From SMTZ1-83 sp048883405 (GTDB lineage: Archaea; Asgardarchaeota; Thorarchaeia; Thorarchaeales; Thorarchaeaceae): a stretch of DNA of 10,447 nt. The DNA lies in assembly GCA_048883405.1 (NCBI GenBank), contig JBHLQS010000092.1, forward strand, positions 1 to 10,447, written 5' to 3'. This document shows, piece by piece, positions 1 through 6,176 of the stretch. Both the position numbers and the translations under genes were made by a program. Under the pieces are notes generated by a model. It was given only the letters and a program-made list of their open reading frames with translations, was not told where the DNA came from and ran no database searches. Numbering within the stretch: position 1 is the stretch's first letter; every line of letters starts with the position of its first letter.

Positions 1-1026
1 GGATATGCAGTCATCGCAGAGGACACCTTTGGAGCTGATGAGGGTGGAATCAAATTGGAGCTCAAAGGTGTCATCCACGCCGGTGACGTTTCTGAGAATG
101 GAGTCACACCGGGGTGTTGCATCCAGATAGCCACGGGATCGCCTTTGCCGCAGGGTGCAGATGCTGTGGTCATGGTGGAGTATACTGAGAAACACGAGAA
201 CCAGATTCTGGTGACACGACCGGTCTATCCCGGCGCCAATATTTCGAAGAAGGGGGAGGATATTGTAGAAGGCAACGTTGTTCTGACTGCTGGAAGCTGG
301 TTATCACCAGCCAAGATTGGTACCCTGGCAGCGCTGGGAAGAACTGATGTTGAGGTCTACGCCAGACCAAGTGTTGCTGTCATCCCAACAGGAGAGGAGA
401 TAGTAGCACCCGGAAACCCACTCTCTCCAGGGGAGATTTACGATGTCAATTCCTTCACGCTTGAAGCAGTCCTTCGTGAGAATGGTGCTAAAGTCGAACG
501 GTATGATATTGTAGGGGATGATTATGCATTACTCAAGAACGCTATATCCGAAGCATGTAAACATAATATGGTGGTGCTCTCTGGGGGAAGCTCAGTTGGC
601 GAGAAGGACTTACTAGCAGGGATTCTCGCAGAGATTGGTGAAGTCTTCTTCCACGGAGTTCAGATTAAACCCGGCAAACCTACCTTGTTTGGATTAGCTG
701 ATAATACCCCTGTGTTCGGAATGCCAGGATACCCCACATCCTGCCTTAGTAATGCCTATGTGTTTCTTATTCCTGCTATTAGGCAAATGGCAAGGCTTCC
801 GCCAGTGCCGCCTACGACTGTGACAGCAAAGATTGGCAAACGTATCGTTTCATCATCTGGTCGTCAGCAATTTCTAACAGTAAGAATTCAAGACGGTGTG
901 GCCCATCCAGTGTACAAGCATTCTGGTGCCATCACAAGCATGGCAAATGCCGATGGCTATATCATATTGCCAATCAATCTTGATGTCATTGAAGAAGGTG
1001 AAATGGTAGAAGTCACACTATTCTAG
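1..1026 (+). CDS. moeA: Molybdopterin molybdenumtransferase MoeA (5' truncated by window edge)
   Basis: MoeA inserts molybdate into adenylylated molybdopterin to make the active molybdenum cofactor, in the cytoplasm. The frame is open from base 1 (341 codons plus TAG). The first residues, GYAVIAEDTFG, match the conserved region that follows the SAMDG motif near the MoeA N-terminus, so only some tens of residues are missing. A TTG at base 55 is internal and is not the start. Visible family motifs, numbered from the window edge, are TGSPLPQGADAVVMVE (45-60), GANISKKGEDI, the MoCF-fold segment with PTGEEI, GEIYDVNS and SGGSSVGEKD, then GMPGYPTSC, and a C-terminal beta domain ending EVTLF. No extra substrate-binding-protein domain is fused to it, unlike some archaeal MoeA proteins. 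It converges on the next gene with a 3-base gap. Family assignment is secure. Confidence 0.95.
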   Translation, partial: GYAVIAEDTFGADEGGIKLELKGVIHAGDVSENGVTPGCCIQIATGSPLPQGADAVVMVEYTEKHENQILVTRPVYPGANISKKGEDIVEGNVVLTAGSWLSPAKIGTLAALGRTDVEVYARPSVAVIPTGEEIVAPGNPLSPGEIYDVNSFTLEAVLRENGAKVERYDIVGDDYALLKNAISEACKHNMVVLSGGSSVGEKDLLAGILAEIGEVFFHGVQIKPGKPTLFGLADNTPVFGMPGYPTSCLSNAYVFLIPAIRQMARLPPVPPTTVTAKIGKRIVSSSGRQQFLTVRIQDGVAHPVYKHSGAITSMANADGYIILPINLDVIEEGEMVEVTLF

Positions 1027-1037
1027 GCCTCAGAATA
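1019..1037. terminator. Small dyad spanning both convergent stop codons
   Basis: Six-base arms TATTCT (1019-1024) and AGAATA (1032-1037) are perfectly complementary around a 7-base loop. The stop codons of both moeA and the minus-strand hydrolase lie inside it. It could help end transcription from both sides, but the stem is AT-rich and short and there is no clear T-tract, so chance is a real alternative. Confidence 0.22.
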
Positions 1038-1851
1038 TGTCTAGATCATTGCCGGATACCACCCTTCCATCGTATCTGCTCTTAATCTCCTGAAGGAGTT
1101 CGGTTTCAGAACGCGACCAGAAAAGCTGATGATATAGGACTAGCAGGGTTGGCTTAGACTGGGCTGCAATCTCGGCAAGTTCATGCGTTGATGTGTGAAC
1201 AGAGGTATGATATCTAATCCAATCCGCCGCTCTGTCCTTCAATGCGATTGCAGAATAGACCTCGTGTATCAGAACGTCACAATCCCTGGCCTTCTCAACC
1301 AATACAGGAGTTGGGGCTGTGTCTCCGGAGATCACAATGGTACGGTCATCGGAAGTGAACTTGTACCCGTATGCCGGCCAGGAGCCATGGACAACCGGGA
1401 ATGCCTCAACTGAAACTCTATCATCTTGATACATAATCCCGGTCTTTTCATTACCGATTTCATGACATTCAACAACATAGCTCTCAGGATTAGCTGGTTC
1501 TAGCCCTTCTAGCCTCTCCCGAATGTCTTCCTCATATGCCGCCAAGATATGATTAGTCATTGATTGAAGCCCTTTCGGTCCGTACACTACTAGTCTGGAA
1601 TTCCGACCATCGACTGCAGGAGTTAGAATTAAATCAGGATATCCAGCAGTATGGTCCGAATGAAGGTGAGTGAGAAATCCGCGAGTCAGTTGAGATGACT
1701 TCAATCCAGCCTCAATGGCTCTTCTAACCACGCCCGGGCCAAAATCGACGAGATATGGAGTATCGTCTATTATGACTGCAACTGACGGTCCAGAACGTGA
1801 GGGATCGATAATGGGTGTGCCAGTGCCTAGCAGAACCACACTTGTGCCCAT
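1030..1851 (-). CDS. Metallo-beta-lactamase-fold hydrolase, arylsulfatase AtsA / RNase Z-like
   Basis: 273-residue cytoplasmic hydrolase of the metallo-beta-lactamase superfamily, with no signal peptide. The N-terminus GTGTPIIDPSRSGPS followed by YLVDFGPGVVRRA is typical of the AtsA-like / tRNase Z branch. The two-metal site is complete: THLHSDH (His62, His64, Asp66, His67), His155 in VVHGSWPAYGY, Asp177 in ISGDT, and His241 in LYHQL. HTSTHELAEIA (219-229) resembles the conserved His/Thr/Ala motif near the C-terminus of the group. I see no RNase Z exosite arm, so tRNA 3' processing is less likely than hydrolysis of a small ester, such as a phospho-, sulfo- or lactone substrate; the substrate is unknown. 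The ATG lies 2 bases after the stop of the upstream membrane-protein gene with no clear Shine-Dalgarno, which suggests coupled translation in a two-gene operon. Confidence 0.9.
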   Translation of the reverse strand: MGTSVVLLGTGTPIIDPSRSGPSVAVIIDDTPYLVDFGPGVVRRAIEAGLKSSQLTRGFLTHLHSDHTAGYPDLILTPAVDGRNSRLVVYGPKGLQSMTNHILAAYEEDIRERLEGLEPANPESYVVECHEIGNEKTGIMYQDDRVSVEAFPVVHGSWPAYGYKFTSDDRTIVISGDTAPTPVLVEKARDCDVLIHEVYSAIALKDRAADWIRYHTSVHTSTHELAEIAAQSKPTLLVLYHQLFWSRSETELLQEIKSRYDGRVVSGNDLDIF

Positions 1852-1853
1852 GT

Positions 1854-2504
1854 CTAAGCACTCAGCTCATAGCCGCTATTTATCCATGCCTTCATCATCA
1901 CCGGATTTCGCTTGAGGAATGCATCCACGGTTTCCTTTGGTACACCATTCAGTGGACATGAGAAGTTCACACATCTAGGACAGATATTGGACTTCAACAC
2001 ACTCAACCATATTCCAATCCCGGCAATTGTCAAACCAAGAAAGAGCAGCTGGTTGCTCAAGATAAGGAATGGAATTGGATAGCCAGCAAAGATGGTGAGG
2101 GCGACTAGGAATTGAATTTGATGGGACCGGCTCATTGGACTTGGATTGTATGGCCAGGTCTTATACAGTCCATAGTTTGCATAGCAATGTAGCGTGTGGC
2201 CTTGCCCACCATCCTCGGCGTAGAATGGGCAATGACTACAAAGAATCCTGTTCTCCCAGAACTCGAAGAAGATCAACCAGTAGATGAAATAACCAATGAC
2301 CCAAGGCCACATGCCTCCAAGAAGCATGCCCCCGATTGAGGGGATGAAGAACAGCATTGCACTGCCTCCAAACATCAATGTGTCACTTCGGTGCATCTCA
2401 CAGTGTAACTCATCGTGGAGGGAACAGTCGCCACATTCATCCTTTGTCTTCCAGACGCATATGTTGAAGGGGTTTTTCTCACGTTGGTCCGTTTCACTAC
2501 TCAT
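1854..2504 (-). CDS. Cysteine-rich multi-pass membrane protein of unknown function
   Basis: 216 residues from the ATG at 2504; I do not recognise a named family. Hydrophobic segments at about 45-63, 66-83, 130-150 and 153-170 suggest four membrane helices. Cysteines cluster in the non-membrane parts: Cys16, CGDC (24-27), Cys35, CSHCPF (89-94), Cys107, and CPRCVNFSCPLN (175-186), with several histidines nearby (HDELHCEMH). All clusters could face the same side of the membrane and bind zinc, iron or an Fe-S cluster; that is inference. The C-terminus FLKRNPVMMKAW is amphipathic and probably cytoplasmic. The frame also opens at a TTG at 2567, which would add 21 residues with three more cysteines. 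I prefer the ATG because GGTGTGAT lies just before it and the extension looks unstructured. It is the first gene of a tight pair with the hydrolase. Confidence 0.72.
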   Translation of the reverse strand: MSSETDQREKNPFNICVWKTKDECGDCSLHDELHCEMHRSDTLMFGGSAMLFFIPSIGGMLLGGMWPWVIGYFIYWLIFFEFWENRILCSHCPFYAEDGGQGHTLHCYANYGLYKTWPYNPSPMSRSHQIQFLVALTIFAGYPIPFLILSNQLLFLGLTIAGIGIWLSVLKSNICPRCVNFSCPLNGVPKETVDAFLKRNPVMMKAWINSGYELSA

Positions 2505-2548
2505 ATCATCACACCGGCATACATCAATCCATCTGCCACAACGACCAT
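2501..2548 (-). other. Possible 15-codon leader ORF overlapping the membrane-protein start
   Basis: On the minus strand, GAGGTG (2558-2553) is a good Shine-Dalgarno four bases before an ATG at 2548. This opens MVVVADGLMYAGVMI and stops at a TGA (2503-2501) that overlaps the ATG of the membrane-protein gene as ATGA. It could couple translation, but such a short ORF may arise by chance. The same GAGGTG lies inside the alternative TTG-initiated form of the gene. Confidence 0.15.
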
Positions 2549-2637
2549 TTAACACCTCTTGATGCAATCATCTGCTGATTCCCTTCAATCAGACAGACTA
2601 ATAGGATGCCGAACTGGGATGAAATTGGGTGTGATGT
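2505..2637. promoter_or_regulatory. Divergent intergenic region between membrane-protein operon and PAS gene
   Basis: This 133-base region must hold promoters for both directions. An AT-rich element, CTAATAGG (2598-2605), lies about 35 bases before the PAS ATG and about 33 bases before the minus-strand TTG at 2567, so it could serve as a TATA-like box for either side. It is a weak match to the archaeal consensus. Both genes carry the same GGTGTGATG-type ribosome-binding sequence directly before their ATG. Confidence 0.3.
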
Positions 2638-3066
2638 ATGAAGATCGAGCCGCTCCTAAATTCGTTGAACGCAATGTCAATGGATTTTCTTTCTACAGTG
2701 TTGGACACACTTCCTGTGGAGTTTACTATTATCGATGCTGAGGACAATGTATTGTTCTGGAACCGCCATGGGACTCGTGTCTTCAAGCGTGGTCCTGCAA
2801 TCATTGGAAGAAATGTGAGAATGTGCCATCCAGCTGCGAGTATCGACAAAGTTGAGTTAGTCATTGAACGCCTCAAAAGCGGAGAAGAAGATTATATTGA
2901 CTTCTGGATAGACCTCCCGGATGGAGAAATTCCTCGCAAACTTCTGATTAGATACTACGCACTCCGTGACGAGGAAGGCAATCATTTGGGCATCCTGGAA
3001 ACCACAATCAATCTAACATCTCTTCAGGCCTATACTGGCGAATTCCGCCTCAGTAATCTCGATTAG
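2638..3066 (+). CDS. Stand-alone PAS-domain protein, DUF438 C-terminal (PAS_10) type
   Basis: 142 residues that form essentially one PAS sensor domain and no output domain. The core runs from about residue 18 to 130: TLPVEFTIIDAEDNVLFWNR (24-43), VFKRGPAIIGRNV, CHPAASIDKVE (63-73), SGEEDYIDFWID, then IRYYALRDEEGNHLGILETT. This order, with the CHP motif and FWI, matches the PAS domain found at the C-terminus of DUF438/hemerythrin-like proteins. Here the DUF438 and hemerythrin parts are absent. It is probably a soluble cytoplasmic sensor that signals through a partner. Cys63 and His64 are candidates for a metal or redox ligand, which is inference. The ATG is preceded by GGTGTGATGT. It is divergent from the Cys-rich membrane operon, which suggests but does not prove a shared regulatory theme. 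Confidence 0.88.
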   Translation: MKIEPLLNSLNAMSMDFLSTVLDTLPVEFTIIDAEDNVLFWNRHGTRVFKRGPAIIGRNVRMCHPAASIDKVELVIERLKSGEEDYIDFWIDLPDGEIPRKLLIRYYALRDEEGNHLGILETTINLTSLQAYTGEFRLSNLD

Positions 3067-3105
3067 CCAATTGTTAGGCACCCTCCAATCGAATTGCGCA
3101 ACTCA

Positions 3106-3325
3106 ATGGAAACCACTTACCACGGTTACGATCAAGCTCGCTTTCAGATTAGATCTACTTACACTGAAAAGTCACATCGCACGAATCTCGAACTCTTTGA
3201 TACAAAGATTCAGGAGCGTCCAAATATCCACATGCTTTAACAAGTCCAGATGTATATCAGAAGACCCCGAAGAATATTGCTCTAGAGTGGTGGTGCATTT
3301 CCTGTCTGGGTTGGAAGACCGAGTA
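3106..3325 (+). other. Frame-broken coding-like segment before the methyltransferase
   Basis: Coding-like sequence changes frame twice here. From an ATG at 3106 one frame reads METTYHGYDQARFQIRS and continues to a TAA ending at 3240 (44 residues). A second frame, one base back, is open from 3201 and reads ALTSPDVYQKTPKNIALEW before its TAG at 3324. The methyltransferase frame takes over after the GTGGTGGTG run (3287-3295). Two single-base losses, one at about 3201-3240 and one near the TGG/GTG repeat, would join all three into a single ORF from 3106 to 4786. By contrast, the methyltransferase frame itself between 3071 and 3286 has few G-starting codons and a cysteine- and serine-rich product unlike a real N-terminus. 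Assembly error, real mutation or a separate 44-residue gene are all possible. Confidence 0.3.
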
Positions 3326-4786
3326 GTCGAAACTGTGAGAAGTTCTCTCACCATAGGGGTGACGCTCAAACAGATTGCACTAGCGATAGATGAAGACCTC
3401 GAAACAGTAGGTGGATGTGTTCAGGCTCTTCGGGATCGCGGTATAGTTGTCAGGATGGGAAGGGGACTATGGGTTCTCAAAGAGTATGAAAAGATAGAGA
3501 ATGATCCCGAGTTCATTAGCCCGACAGAGTATGAGGGACAATTCGCTGGCCAATATGGCATTCAATTATCGAAGTATGATGGTGCCACCATAACATTCTC
3601 TGCAAACCACTTCATGGAGAAGAAGATTCAGAGGTGGGCCCCATATGTGCAGGGGTTCTCAGCTGACTTTGTCGACCATATGTTACAGCGCTATGGTATA
3701 GAACCTGGGCATAGGGTGCTCGATCCATTCGCAGGCAGTGGAACAGTTCTAGTGAGCGCCAAGATGAAAGGGATAGACGCGATTGGTGTCGACCTTGCAC
3801 CATTGATGTCCTTCATGACCCGAGTAAAGACGAACTGGGACTTAGATATGAATAAGGTCAGAAGCGAACTCCATGGGCTTGACTGGACTCAGGAGCCAAG
3901 ACTGAGTTCACCGACCTTCCTCAAGAGGTGGAAGTCACACTTCAATGAGGGAGTTCTGAGGAACCTACTCATTCTCAAGCAGTCAATATCAGATGTCACG
4001 CAACCAAAGATTCGCGATCTTTTCAGATTGGCGTTTTCCAGCATCTTGGTTGACTCCAGCAACCTGAAACGGTCCCCCTGCCTGGGCTACGATCTGACCA
4101 AGACTGTTTCTGATGATGCGCCTTTCAACTTGTTCAGAGAAAAAGTGCACGACATGATTGATGATCTTGCGTATGTTCAGAATCAGCCTCAAGGCCAAGT
4201 AGAGGTAGTAACAGGAGACTCAAGACTAATCCAATATGAGCCTGGCTCCATCGACATCGCTATTACAAGTCCTCCATATGTCAATGGACTGGATTATGTC
4301 ATTAACTACAAGATAGAGATGGCTTGGCTTGACATGGTGGATAGCTACGAGGATCTAAGCCGGTTGAAGGATGAGATGGTGGCGTGCGACAACGTTTCGC
4401 GATTCATCATCAGAGGGTTTTCGGAAAGATCTCATGTCTATGAAGATGAATGGGTTGAGGAGATTGCTGGGAGAATTGCCTATCGAATCAATTCAAAGGA
4501 AGGCTATAGACGAAAAGACATGCACAACGTTGTCCGGAAGTACTTTGACGATGTATACCATGTCTTCAGGAATGTATACAGGGGTCTCAAGAAGGGAGCA
4601 CGGTTTGCAGTAGTAATTGGCGATTCACTCATTGCAGGAGTATATATCCCCGCAGACCTCATTCTTGCAAGAATTGGGCGAGATATAGGGTTTGAAGTAG
4701 AATCGGTAGAAATTGCGAGGTCACGACGCTCTGGACAAAGACGGTCCTTCAAACTCAGGGAGAGTATCGTGATTCTCTCTAAATGA
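3287..4786 (+). CDS. Orphan site-specific DNA methyltransferase (N4-cytosine/N6-adenine type) with N-terminal winged helix
   Basis: 499 residues from a GTG at 3287. The SAM-binding motif DPFAGSGT (146-153) comes first, followed by KGIDAIGVDLAP. The catalytic motif TSPPY (327-331) follows in ITSPPYVNGLDYV, so the order is motif I then motif IV. SPPY is usual in N4-cytosine methylases, but N6-adenine cannot be excluded. The tail, with YFDDVYHVFRNVYRGLKKGA and VVIGDS, matches the widespread stand-alone COG0863-like methylases. Residues about 6-70 look like a winged helix (TLKQIALAIDEDLETVGGCVQAL, then RMGRGLWVL). No restriction endonuclease is visible beside it, so it is probably a regulatory or orphan enzyme. 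The start is uncertain: the frame is open back to a TTG at 3071, GTG also occurs at 3290 and 3293, TTG occurs at 3311, and none has a clear ribosome-binding site. A frame-broken true N-terminus is described separately. Confidence 0.85.
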   Translation: MVVHFLSGLEDRVVETVRSSLTIGVTLKQIALAIDEDLETVGGCVQALRDRGIVVRMGRGLWVLKEYEKIENDPEFISPTEYEGQFAGQYGIQLSKYDGATITFSANHFMEKKIQRWAPYVQGFSADFVDHMLQRYGIEPGHRVLDPFAGSGTVLVSAKMKGIDAIGVDLAPLMSFMTRVKTNWDLDMNKVRSELHGLDWTQEPRLSSPTFLKRWKSHFNEGVLRNLLILKQSISDVTQPKIRDLFRLAFSSILVDSSNLKRSPCLGYDLTKTVSDDAPFNLFREKVHDMIDDLAYVQNQPQGQVEVVTGDSRLIQYEPGSIDIAITSPPYVNGLDYVINYKIEMAWLDMVDSYEDLSRLKDEMVACDNVSRFIIRGFSERSHVYEDEWVEEIAGRIAYRINSKEGYRRKDMHNVVRKYFDDVYHVFRNVYRGLKKGARFAVVIGDSLIAGVYIPADLILARIGRDIGFEVESVEIARSRRSGQRRSFKLRESIVILSK

Positions 4787-4804
4787 TGGACTGTTTGTCA
4801 AAGG

Positions 4805-4820
4805 TCGCGAAAATTTTATT
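4805..4820 (+). promoter_or_regulatory. Archaeal BRE/TATA-like promoter
   Basis: TCGCGAAAATTTTATT contains an AT-only TATA-like core (4811-4819) after a purine-containing BRE-like stretch. The expected transcript start is about 25 bases downstream, near 4842, which would leave a leader of about 24 bases before the GTG at 4866 with AGGAG at 4852-4856 as ribosome-binding site. It sits in the 79-base gap after the methyltransferase and implies that the next gene has its own promoter. Confidence 0.45.
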
Positions 4821-4865
4821 CGAGGCTCTGCAATCTAAGGCTGAGATGATTAGGAGCCATCGTGA

Positions 4866-5387
4866 GTGAACAGACGATCAGGAGAACGGGTAACAGTTCT
4901 TGGAATCATAGCTGTTTCTACGCTCGTGTCTTATGCGTTTTATACAACTGGTAGTTTTGCCTTATCTAGTTCACACCATGTTCTGGTTCCTGGTTCTCAA
5001 TACAAGTCTATACAAGTTTGGTGTGCAGAAGGTGACTTCCTTTCAGGCAGTTTCAGTGTAGAAGAAACAGGTGGTGTTGTTGATTTCTATGTCATGAGTG
5101 AGAATGACATTCACCTTTGGAACTATGGCAGGTACCCCAGTTGTATCGCTTTGAAGATCAGTGTAACGTCTCACATCTGGAATGTCACGATTCCAGCTGA
5201 GGGCTACTACTTCATTGTCTACAGTAATCCCGAAGGCATTTCATCAGTGCACGTTCAAGGCAACATAGTTGTTACCTCTTCAAGATCAATAATAGGCCCA
5301 GTCATTATGACATCAGCTATCATTTCCATGGCACTTATAGTCTGCATACTAACAATTGAGAAAGTGAGGGCAGGAATGAGCCTCTGA
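4866..5387 (+). CDS. Membrane-anchored protein with an extracytoplasmic beta-rich domain, function unknown
   Basis: 173 residues; I do not recognise a named gene. The start is GTG, supported by AGGAG nine bases upstream. Residues 9-33 are hydrophobic after RRSGER, which fits a signal anchor or signal peptide. Residues 37-138 form a soluble, strand-rich domain with two cysteines (53 and 93) that could form a disulfide outside the cell. Residues 142-164 form a second membrane helix ending in EKVRAG, which would be cytoplasmic. The domain pattern, GGVVDFYVMSEND followed by a strand and IPAEGYYFIVYSNPEG, resembles archaeal surface beta-sandwich domains and, loosely, the GOLD/Emp24 fold; that is inference from pattern only. 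It has its own promoter and converges on the DinB-family gene, so the context gives no function. Confidence 0.75.
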   Translation: MNRRSGERVTVLGIIAVSTLVSYAFYTTGSFALSSSHHVLVPGSQYKSIQVWCAEGDFLSGSFSVEETGGVVDFYVMSENDIHLWNYGRYPSCIALKISVTSHIWNVTIPAEGYYFIVYSNPEGISSVHVQGNIVVTSSRSIIGPVIMTSAIISMALIVCILTIEKVRAGMSL

Positions 5388-5388
5388 A

Positions 5389-5451
5389 AGTCAAGCCAAC
5401 CGGCGCTTTCGGTTTCAAGAGAAACGCGAGTAGAGAGTCATAATCTTGACT
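5389..5451. terminator. Nested inverted repeats between convergent genes
   Basis: An outer 7-base pair of arms, AGTCAAG (5389-5395) and CTTGACT (5445-5451), encloses a perfect hairpin GTTTC-AAGA-GAAAC (5412-5425). The outer arm begins two bases after the TGA of the plus-strand gene, and the element ends 13 bases before the minus-strand stop. It could act as a transcript-end structure for both genes. There is no strong T-tract, so this is tentative. Confidence 0.28.
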
Positions 5452-5464
5452 ATCTGCGCTCCAT

Positions 5465-5956
5465 TTAGGAAGTTGCAATTCTATATGGAACGTAGTCTGT
5501 CATCTGCACCTCTTTACCAAGCAGTCGTAGGCCCATCGCAATCTGACCTCGATGATAAGATGCATGGTTGATGAGGTGGAATATGATCTCGTCAAATTCG
5601 ATTGTGACGTCTTTTCCCTTGCTTTCGAAAGTGAATCTGTCCACTGTCCCTTCATTTATCATATCAAAGAATCTATTGACATAGTCGGCTAGAAAACTGA
5701 ACAGTGCATCTCTAGTCATACTGCCGAAATCCGGCTCCTCCTCTGGGTTCTTATCAACCCAGTCATGGTACCATTCCCAAGTGTCCTGTGCAAGGTGAAT
5801 GTAACGCTTCTTGATACTACCCCCGCCTTTTCCAAGAGACTTCCCAAACTCGTCATCACTCAGCCTTTGTACACTCTCCCAGATTGTTTTGTCAGCCCAA
5901 AGGAGATATTGTGCCATTCTCTCGAGAAGGTTCATACTGTTTCTGCTGTGAATCAT
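5465..5956 (-). CDS. DinB/YfiT-like four-helix metalloprotein
   Basis: 163 residues, the usual length of the DinB-like superfamily. These are small four-helix proteins with a metal site of three histidines; members include thiol-dependent transferases (bacillithiol or mycothiol S-transferase type) and many proteins of unknown role. The triad is visible as His54 (in YIHLAQDTWEWY), His131 and His135 (in LINHASYHRGQI, the family hallmark). The N-terminus NLLERMAQYLLWADKTIWESV is the typical first helix. The ATG at 5956 gives the full frame; a second ATG at 5935 (residue 8) fits the family start equally well, and neither has a clear ribosome-binding site. It is a soluble, single-gene unit that converges on the beta-domain protein gene. 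The substrate is unknown; the name DinB does not imply a DNA-damage role here. Confidence 0.88.
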   Translation of the reverse strand: MIHSRNSMNLLERMAQYLLWADKTIWESVQRLSDDEFGKSLGKGGGSIKKRYIHLAQDTWEWYHDWVDKNPEEEPDFGSMTRDALFSFLADYVNRFFDMINEGTVDRFTFESKGKDVTIEFDEIIFHLINHASYHRGQIAMGLRLLGKEVQMTDYVPYRIATS

Positions 5957-5963
5957 CTACATA

Positions 5964-5977
5964 AACATCTGGATGTT
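5964..5977. promoter_or_regulatory. Short palindrome just upstream of the DinB-family gene
   Basis: AACATC and GATGTT are perfect 6-base arms separated by two bases, 8-21 bases before the ATG at 5956. Size and position would suit a dimeric helix-turn-helix repressor site. I see no good TATA box 25-30 bases upstream on the minus strand. The rest of the 220-base gap up to 6176 shows nothing I can support. Confidence 0.22.
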
Positions 5978-6176
5978 CATGTCAGATTGAACCACTGACT
6001 TAGAGAGGCTCTGTTCCCACAGGAGTCTATTGCAATGACTGCGAAATCATAGCATCTGTGCTCTAGTTCAAAGATGACGTGGCTTAAGGTACTATTCGCC
6101 CAGAAAACATGATTTCGAACACATCCGTCCTCCTATCGATAGATTAAGTTGGGCGTGCGCTACTCTATTGAAAGCC

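Noticed and set aside
1030..1851. Assignment of the MBL-fold protein as tRNase Z
   Set aside because: The metal motifs fit, but no exosite arm is visible and the N-terminus DPSRSGPS is closer to the AtsA-like group.
2505..2567. TTG 2567 as the start of the Cys-rich membrane protein
   Set aside because: Possible, but the ATG at 2504 is preceded by GGTGTGAT and the extra residues look random; left as an alternative.
3064..3240. Read-through of the PAS gene's TAG (for example as pyrrolysine), since the same frame stays open for 57 codons to 3240
   Set aside because: The PAS domain is complete before the TAG, and several other genes here (moeA, the membrane protein, the E1-like and phosphoribosyltransferase genes) also end in TAG, so reassignment is unlikely.
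3071..3286. Methyltransferase start at TTG 3071, four bases after the PAS stop
   Set aside because: The added 72 residues are Cys/Ser/Leu-rich with few G-starting codons and no ribosome-binding site; the other frames look more like coding sequence there.
3287..4786. Restriction-modification or other defence island
   Set aside because: Only the methyltransferase is present; neighbours are a PAS protein and a surface protein, with no nuclease, helicase or mobile-element genes in the window.
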